Source: an uncultured Collinsella sp.
GTDB taxonomy: Bacteria > Actinomycetota > Coriobacteriia > Coriobacteriales > Coriobacteriaceae
Assembly: GCA_900764025.1 (NCBI GenBank)
Contig: CAAFMM010000427.1
Span: 1-8,256, forward strand
Reading direction: 5' to 3'
DNA: 8,256 bases
Shown: one piece after another, positions 4,451 through 8,256 of the stretch
Layout of the letters: the number at the start of each line of letters is the position of its first letter
How positions within the stretch are numbered: the stretch's first letter is position 1
The notes under the pieces: model-generated
Database searches by the model: none
Seen by the model: the letters and a program-made list of their open reading frames with translations, nothing else
Told to the model about the DNA's origin: nothing
Made by a program: the position numbers and the translations under genes

Positions 4451-7219
4451 CTACAGCAGCTCGCCGTGGCGGGCAATGTAGCGGCGCTTCGCCAGCTGGG
4501 TGAGCGCGATATAGGCGGTAACGATGCCAATGAGCAGCCCAAAAAAGCTCGTGGGCAGCGGCATGAGGCCGAGCGCATCGGCGATGGGGCTTGCCGGCAG
4601 CCAGGTGACGAGCGCCAGGCCCAGCACGGTAAGAACGCACAATGCGGGCGCGGCGTGGTCGCGCGGGCTCGGCAGATGCGGGGAGCGCAACATGTGGACC
4701 ACGAGTGTCTGCGACCACATGGACTCGACAAACCAGCCGCTCTGGAAGAGCGCAGCAAAGGTCGCCATACCCGCGACGTCGCCCGCGGTGGCAAGCTCGG
4801 ACCAGCTTGCGTCCACGGCGGCGGGGCACACGACAAAGAAGAGCGCGGCGAAGGTCACGATGTCAAACAGCGAGCTCACGGGGCCCAGCTCGAGCATAAA
4901 GCCCTTGATGGACGCGGCGTCCCAGGCACGCGGGCGGGCAGTCCAGGCGTCATCGACGGTGTCCCACGGCAGTGCGATGCACACGATCTCGTAGACCAGC
5001 GACAGCAGTACCAGCTGCAGGGCGCTCATGGGCAAAAACGGCAAGAACAGGCTCGCGACGGTCACGGACAGCACATTGCCAAAGTTGGAGCTCACCGTGG
5101 TCTTGAGGTACTTGAGCAGGTTGCCGTAAGTGCGGCGGCCTTCGATGATGCCGCGCTCGAGCACGCCCAGGTCCTTCTGAAGCAAGATGATATCGGCGGA
5201 TTCCTTGGCAATATCGACGGCCGAATCGACCGAGATGCCGCAATCGCTCGCACGCATGGCGGCGGCGTCGTTGATGCCGTCGCCCATAAAGCCCACGGTG
5301 TGGCCGAGCATCTCGCGCATGACACGTACCAGGCGCGCCTTCTGCAGCGGCGAGAGCTTGGCGAAGAGGTGGGTTTTCTCGGCGCGCTTGGCAAGTTCGG
5401 CGTCATCGAGCGCATCGATCTCGGAGCCGAGCAAGACGTTGCTCGCATCGATACCAATCTGCTCGCAGACGGTGGCGGCGACGCGGTCGTTGTCGCCGGT
5501 TAGGACCTTGACCGCCACGCCCTTGGCCTCGAGGGTGGCGACGGCGCCCGCGGCACTTGCTTTGGGCGGATCGAGGAAGGCCAAAAAGCCCATCAGCACC
5601 ATGTCGCACTCGTCGGCGATGCCAAACTCGCCCACGCAGCGCGGATTGGTCTTCTGCGCCACGGCAATTACGCGTAGGCCCTCGGCGTTAAGTCCGGCGA
5701 TCTGCTTGCGAATCTGGGCGAGCTTCTCGTCGGTGAGCGGCTGAGCGATGCCATCGATCTCGACAAAGGAGCAGATCTCGAGCATTTCCTCGGCAGCGCC
5801 CTTGGTAACCATCTGGGTTTTGCCTTGGGCGTCGGCGACAACTACGCTCAGGCGACGGCGCGAGAAATCGAAGGGAACCGCGTCGACCTTGGTGTAGCGG
5901 TCGCGCAGGCTCTGGCCCAGCATGGAATCGGGTGCGACGGTCGAGGGCGTCACATCGGCACGGTCGATTACGGCCAGGTCGATAAGATTTTTGAGGCCGG
6001 TCTGGAAGAAGCTGTTCAAAAACGCATGGCGCAGCACGCGCGCGTCCTCGTTGCCATCGGTGTTGAGGTAGCGCTCGAGCACGATGCGGTCTTCGGTGAG
6101 GGTGCCGGTCTTGTCGCAGCACAGGACGTCCATCGCTCCGAGGTTTTGAATCGCCGGCAGCTCCTTGACGATAACCTGGCGACGGGCGAGGTCCTTGGCG
6201 CCCTGCGACAGGCTCGTGGTCACGATGACGGGAAGCATCTGCGGCGTGATGCCCACGGCCACGCTCGTGGCGAACAGCAGCGCGTCGATGACGTTGCCCT
6301 TGGTGGCGGCGTTGATGGCAAAGACGGCCGGCGCCATAACGAGCATCAGGCGCACCAGCAGCATGGAGACGCTCGAGACACCGCGGTCAAACGCGCTCTT
6401 CTCGCCGCGCCTGTTGAGCATCTTGGCGATGCCGCCCAGGTAGGTGTCCGAGCCGGTGGCAACGACAAGTGCCATGGCGGTGCCGTTTTGCACGGAGGTG
6501 CCGGTAAAGACGATGTTCTTGCAGGCAGAGAGCGGCAGCGCGGAGCCGTTGGCACCATCGACGACGGTGATGGCAGCGGTCTTCTCGACGGCCTCGCTCT
6601 CGCCGGTGAGTGCGGACTCGATGACAAACAGGTCGCGCGCGGTGATGACGCGGGCATCTGCCGGCACCATATCGCCGGCAGAGAGGCGGATCACATCGCC
6701 GGGGACGAGCTCGTCGAAGGGGATCTCGATGCGCTCGCCGTCGCGCAGCGCGGTGCAGGTGTTGGAGACCAAGTCCTTGAGGGCCTCGGCCGCATTACCG
6801 CTGCGGGCTTCCTGGATAAACTTCATGCCGCCCGATACCAGCAGCATAATGCCGATGACGATGACCGTGGAGGGATCGCGCTGCGGCTCGGGCACGGCGA
6901 GCACGTCGATGTAGAGCGAGACCAGCGCGAGCGCGGCGAGGATGCCAGCGAAGGGATCGATGAACGCGTCGGCGATGCGGCGCGCGAGCGTCTTGGTCGG
7001 CGCCTCGATGGTGTTTGGGCCGGAGGCGTCCAGGCGCTCGGCGGCATGTTCGGCGGTGAGGCCGTTTGTCGTGGCGTCGAGCAGCACGAGGGCGTCCTCG
7101 GCGCTATGGGTGGCGGCGAATATGGTGTTCTTGGACAGGCCGGTGTGAGCGGCGGGGCGCGCCGTGCGGCGGCGCTTGGAGATAGCTTCGAGTACCGTGG
7201 CGGTTTTGAGCATCAGCAT
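4451..7219 (-). CDS. mgtA: Magnesium-transporting P-type ATPase (MgtA family)
   Basis: A complete 922-residue membrane ATPase (E. coli MgtA is 898) that imports Mg2+ using ATP. Visible in order: cation-ATPase N-domain (GLTAEHAAERLDASGPN, 53-69); helices 1-2 (about 91-133); actuator loop with LTGES (204-208); helices 3-4 with AVGITPQMLP (321-330); phosphorylation site CCDKTGTLTED with Asp369; nucleotide-binding KGA (473-475); TGDN (574-577); MGDGIND (645-651); then six C-terminal helices. The segment LVYEIVCIALPWDTVDDAW (741-759) matches the MgtA-specific helix 6 region rather than Ca2+ or heavy-metal ATPases, and no Cys-Pro-Cys metal motif is present. The ATG at 7219-7217 is chosen because an AAGGAGGA site (7224-7231) lies 4 nt upstream; a second ATG at 7213 is less well placed. 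It is monocistronic, convergent with the regulator and divergent from pyrE. MgtA genes are usually induced by low Mg2+; the long leader here may serve this. Confidence 0.93.
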   Translation of the reverse strand: MLMLKTATVLEAISKRRRTARPAAHTGLSKNTIFAATHSAEDALVLLDATTNGLTAEHAAERLDASGPNTIEAPTKTLARRIADAFIDPFAGILAALALVSLYIDVLAVPEPQRDPSTVIVIGIMLLVSGGMKFIQEARSGNAAEALKDLVSNTCTALRDGERIEIPFDELVPGDVIRLSAGDMVPADARVITARDLFVIESALTGESEAVEKTAAITVVDGANGSALPLSACKNIVFTGTSVQNGTAMALVVATGSDTYLGGIAKMLNRRGEKSAFDRGVSSVSMLLVRLMLVMAPAVFAINAATKGNVIDALLFATSVAVGITPQMLPVIVTTSLSQGAKDLARRQVIVKELPAIQNLGAMDVLCCDKTGTLTEDRIVLERYLNTDGNEDARVLRHAFLNSFFQTGLKNLIDLAVIDRADVTPSTVAPDSMLGQSLRDRYTKVDAVPFDFSRRRLSVVVADAQGKTQMVTKGAAEEMLEICSFVEIDGIAQPLTDEKLAQIRKQIAGLNAEGLRVIAVAQKTNPRCVGEFGIADECDMVLMGFLAFLDPPKASAAGAVATLEAKGVAVKVLTGDNDRVAATVCEQIGIDASNVLLGSEIDALDDAELAKRAEKTHLFAKLSPLQKARLVRVMREMLGHTVGFMGDGINDAAAMRASDCGISVDSAVDIAKESADIILLQKDLGVLERGIIEGRRTYGNLLKYLKTTVSSNFGNVLSVTVASLFLPFLPMSALQLVLLSLVYEIVCIALPWDTVDDAWTARPRAWDAASIKGFMLELGPVSSLFDIVTFAALFFVVCPAAVDASWSELATAGDVAGMATFAALFQSGWFVESMWSQTLVVHMLRSPHLPSPRDHAAPALCVLTVLGLALVTWLPASPIADALGLMPLPTSFFGLLIGIVTAYIALTQLAKRRYIARHGELL

Positions 7220-7301
7220 AGGGTCCTCCTTGTTGAAGGGAGTTAGCGTACGTGTCGTATTTGCTTCAAAAAACCTAGATGTCGCTCACGTCATGCTCTC
7301 G

Positions 7302-7338
7302 AACCACCACAAAGGGGACAGGCACCTTTGTGGTGGTT
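7302..7338. repeat. Perfect 14-bp inverted repeat with GGACAGGCA loop (REP-like)
   Basis: AACCACCACAAAGG (7302-7315) and CCTTTGTGGTGGTT (7325-7338) are exact reverse complements around a 9-nt loop. The left arm plus loop contains GGGGACAGGC, echoing GGGGACGTAC in the loop of the 2509-2537 palindrome. Reading plus, it is followed by only TTTT overlapping the arm; reading minus, no T run follows, so a terminator role is doubtful. It would fold as a very stable hairpin in the mgtA leader RNA. Confidence 0.75.
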
Positions 7339-7359
7339 TTGACGATCGGTTCGTGGCGC

Positions 7360-7431
7360 TTATGCGTGTGCAGAATCCTCGCGGCGTGCCGAGGGCGACA
7401 TGCAAGTTTTTCGACTATGACTGCCTTCCAT
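7360..7431 (-). CDS. Possible 23-residue leader peptide upstream of mgtA
   Basis: A minus-strand ORF of 23 codons plus TAA, starting at ATG 7431-7429. It is preceded by AAGGAGGT (plus positions 7437-7444), a perfect Shine-Dalgarno 5 nt from the ATG, better than any other gene in the window has. The peptide begins MEGSHSRKTC and is Ser/Arg/Ala-rich with no membrane segment or known motif. It lies downstream of the mgtA promoter candidate, and its stop is 21 nt before the 14-bp hairpin. Enterobacterial mgtA is controlled by a translated leader ORF (mgtL); this peptide is not similar to MgtL, so the analogy is positional only. It may also be a chance ORF. Confidence 0.3.
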   Translation of the reverse strand: MEGSHSRKTCMSPSARREDSAHA

Positions 7432-7497
7432 GGCACACCTCCTTAAGGCCGGGCGCAGCGCGCTTTGGGTATCTCGTACCCGTTTCAATCCGCCCGT

Positions 7498-7526
7498 ATT
7501 CTTGATGAGGGGTTTTGACATGTCAA
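7498..7526 (-). promoter_or_regulatory. Candidate promoter for mgtA
   Basis: On the minus strand a perfect TTGACA -35 (plus positions 7521-7526) is followed after 17 bp by AAGAAT (plus 7498-7503, 4 of 6 to TATAAT). Transcription would start near 7491, giving an untranslated leader of about 270 nt that includes the small ORF and the hairpin. No equally good promoter is visible closer to mgtA. Confidence 0.4.
7515..7526. promoter_or_regulatory. 12-bp perfect palindrome TTGACATGTCAA, operator-like
   Basis: TTGACATGTCAA equals its own reverse complement, and is flanked by GGGG (7509-7512) and CCCCC (7527-7531), extending the symmetry. It overlaps the -35 box of the mgtA promoter candidate, where a dimeric regulator could act. 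On the plus strand it also supplies a TTGACA but with no convincing -10 for pyrE. The regulator is unknown. Confidence 0.4.
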
Positions 7527-7617
7527 CCCCCATTGTTCAGAAAACCATCGTCTCCGACAAAGCTCTTACAGAATGCCGTGGCCTCAAAGCGCGCCCGCAT
7601 CGACGCCCTGCCTGCGC

Positions 7618-7623
7618 TAAACT
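7618..7623 (+). promoter_or_regulatory. Possible -10 box for pyrE
   Basis: TAAACT (4 of 6 to TATAAT) sits in TGCGCTAAACTGG, 34 bp before the pyrE ATG. No recognisable -35 lies at the proper distance, so the call is weak and rests on position and sequence. Confidence 0.3.
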
Positions 7624-7657
7624 GGAGAGCACGTACGCGATTACGAGAGGAGCCCGC

Positions 7658-8256
7658 ATGGAGGCTTACAAGCAAGAGTTCATCAAGTTTATGGTCGAGT
7701 CCGACGTCCTTAAGTTCGGCAGCTTTACGCTCAAGAGCGGCCGTCAGTCCCCGTTCTTTATGAACGCCGGCGCTTACGTGACGGGCTATCAGCTCAAGAA
7801 GCTGGGCGAGTATTACGCCCAGGCTATCCACGATAACTTTGGCGACGACTTTGACGTGCTGTTTGGGCCGGCCTACAAGGGCATTCCCCTGGCCGTCGTG
7901 ACCGCAATTGCCTACCACGAGCTGTACGGCAAGGAGGTCAAGTACTGCTGCGACCGTAAGGAGGCCAAGGACCACGGTGCCGATAAGGGCAACCTGTTGG
8001 GCTACGAGCCCCAGGACGGCGACCGCGTGGTCATGGTCGAGGATGTCACCACCAGCGGCAAGTCCATCGACGAGACCTATCCCAAGGTCAAGGCTGCTGC
8101 CGACGTCGAGATCAAGGGCCTCATCGTGTCCCTCAACCGCATGGAGGTCGGCAAGGGTGGCGTGACCACCGCGCAGAAGGAGATCGAGGCCAAGTACGGT
8201 TTCCCCGTCGCGAGCATCGTCTCCATGGCCGAGGTCGTCGAGACCCTCTACAACCA
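7658..8256 (+). CDS. pyrE: Orotate phosphoribosyltransferase (C-terminus beyond window)
   Basis: The visible 199 residues open with MEAYKQEFIKFMVESDVLKFG and run off the right edge without a stop. The enzyme joins orotate to PRPP to form orotidine 5'-monophosphate in pyrimidine synthesis, in the cytoplasm as a dimer. Seen: FTLKSGRQSPFFMNAG (23-38, N-terminal hood region), FGPAYKGIPLA (69-79), the mobile catalytic loop RKEAKDHGADKGNLLG (100-115, with Lys104 and His106), and the PRPP-binding motif VVMVEDVTTSGKS (124-136, with Glu128 and Asp129). The spacing fits the longer PyrE form typical of many bacteria, so only a few to a few dozen residues should be missing. The ATG at 7658 has AGAGGAG (7646-7652) 5 nt upstream. 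It is divergent from mgtA with no other pyr gene in the window; operon partners, if any, lie to the right. Confidence 0.95.
   Translation, partial: MEAYKQEFIKFMVESDVLKFGSFTLKSGRQSPFFMNAGAYVTGYQLKKLGEYYAQAIHDNFGDDFDVLFGPAYKGIPLAVVTAIAYHELYGKEVKYCCDRKEAKDHGADKGNLLGYEPQDGDRVVMVEDVTTSGKSIDETYPKVKAAADVEIKGLIVSLNRMEVGKGGVTTAQKEIEAKYGFPVASIVSMAEVVETLYN

Larger units (their letters stand above)
7220..7657. other. Divergent intergenic region between mgtA and pyrE
   Basis: A 438-bp gap. On the mgtA side it holds a perfect 14-bp hairpin repeat (7302-7338), a tiny ORF with a full Shine-Dalgarno (7360-7444) and a TTGACA promoter candidate (7498-7526). On the pyrE side there is a TTGACATGTCAA palindrome (7515-7526) and a possible -10 box (7618-7623). 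I looked for an Mg2+ M-box riboswitch on the minus strand and a PyrR-type attenuator before pyrE and recognised neither. Confidence 0.7.

Noticed and set aside
5825..7246. A long plus-strand open frame opposite mgtA
   Set aside because: It is the mirror of a P-type ATPase with every catalytic motif intact; the antisense translation is His/Gly/Asp-rich and domain-free.
7302..7340. Intrinsic terminator at the perfect hairpin
   Set aside because: Only four Ts follow on the plus strand, two within the stem, and no transcription unit ends just before it; none follow on the minus strand.
7220..7500. Mg2+ M-box riboswitch ahead of mgtA
   Set aside because: No stretch resembling the conserved M-box core was recognisable on the minus strand; a covariance-model search would settle it.
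7523..7975. A minus-strand open frame overlapping the start of pyrE
   Set aside because: It is antisense to the clearly conserved PyrE N-terminus and PRTase fold and has no domain of its own.

Overview
The window reads as chromosomal DNA from a high-GC anaerobic actinobacterium of the class Coriobacteriia, most likely Collinsella or a close relative. This rests on the GC-rich coding style, a LuxR-type DNA-binding domain carried on a multi-pass membrane protein (a layout especially common in this class), and small GGGGAC-containing hairpin repeats of a kind I associate with Collinsella. The taxonomic call is recognition only, not a database match.

Layout. (1) Positions 1-2346, minus strand: a compact three-gene operon, read right to left. 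It encodes a DUF4428/zinc-ribbon protein, a double zinc-ribbon membrane protein of the Bacillus YdjG type, and the N-terminus of an SPFH-domain protein of the YdjI type that runs off the left edge. (2) 2347-2723: a divergent intergenic region with several inverted repeats and a plausible sigma-70-type promoter for the next gene. (3) 2724-4269, plus strand: a 12-helix membrane LuxR-family regulator that is broken by one extra T in a T7 run at 2910-2916; removing one T restores a 514-residue protein. (4) 4270-4450: a convergent intergenic region with a long structured palindrome and a low-complexity GC-rich stretch. (5) 4451-7219, minus strand: a full-length MgtA-type magnesium-transporting P-type ATPase. 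(6) 7220-7657: a divergent intergenic region with a likely long mgtA leader (TTGACA promoter, tiny ORF behind a perfect Shine-Dalgarno, 14-bp perfect hairpin) and the pyrE upstream region. (7) 7658 to the right edge, plus strand: pyrE, orotate phosphoribosyltransferase, lacking only its C-terminus.

The left operon is the least understood part. It pairs cysteine-rich putative zinc proteins with a membrane anchor and an SPFH scaffold, which suggests a membrane-associated complex, perhaps linked to envelope stress. The regulator, the magnesium transporter and pyrE are separate transcription units with no obvious functional link. I see no rRNA, tRNA, CRISPR array, transposase or phage gene. The most noteworthy points are the single-base frameshift in the regulator, the structured mgtA leader, the zinc-ribbon/SPFH module and the hairpin repeats.
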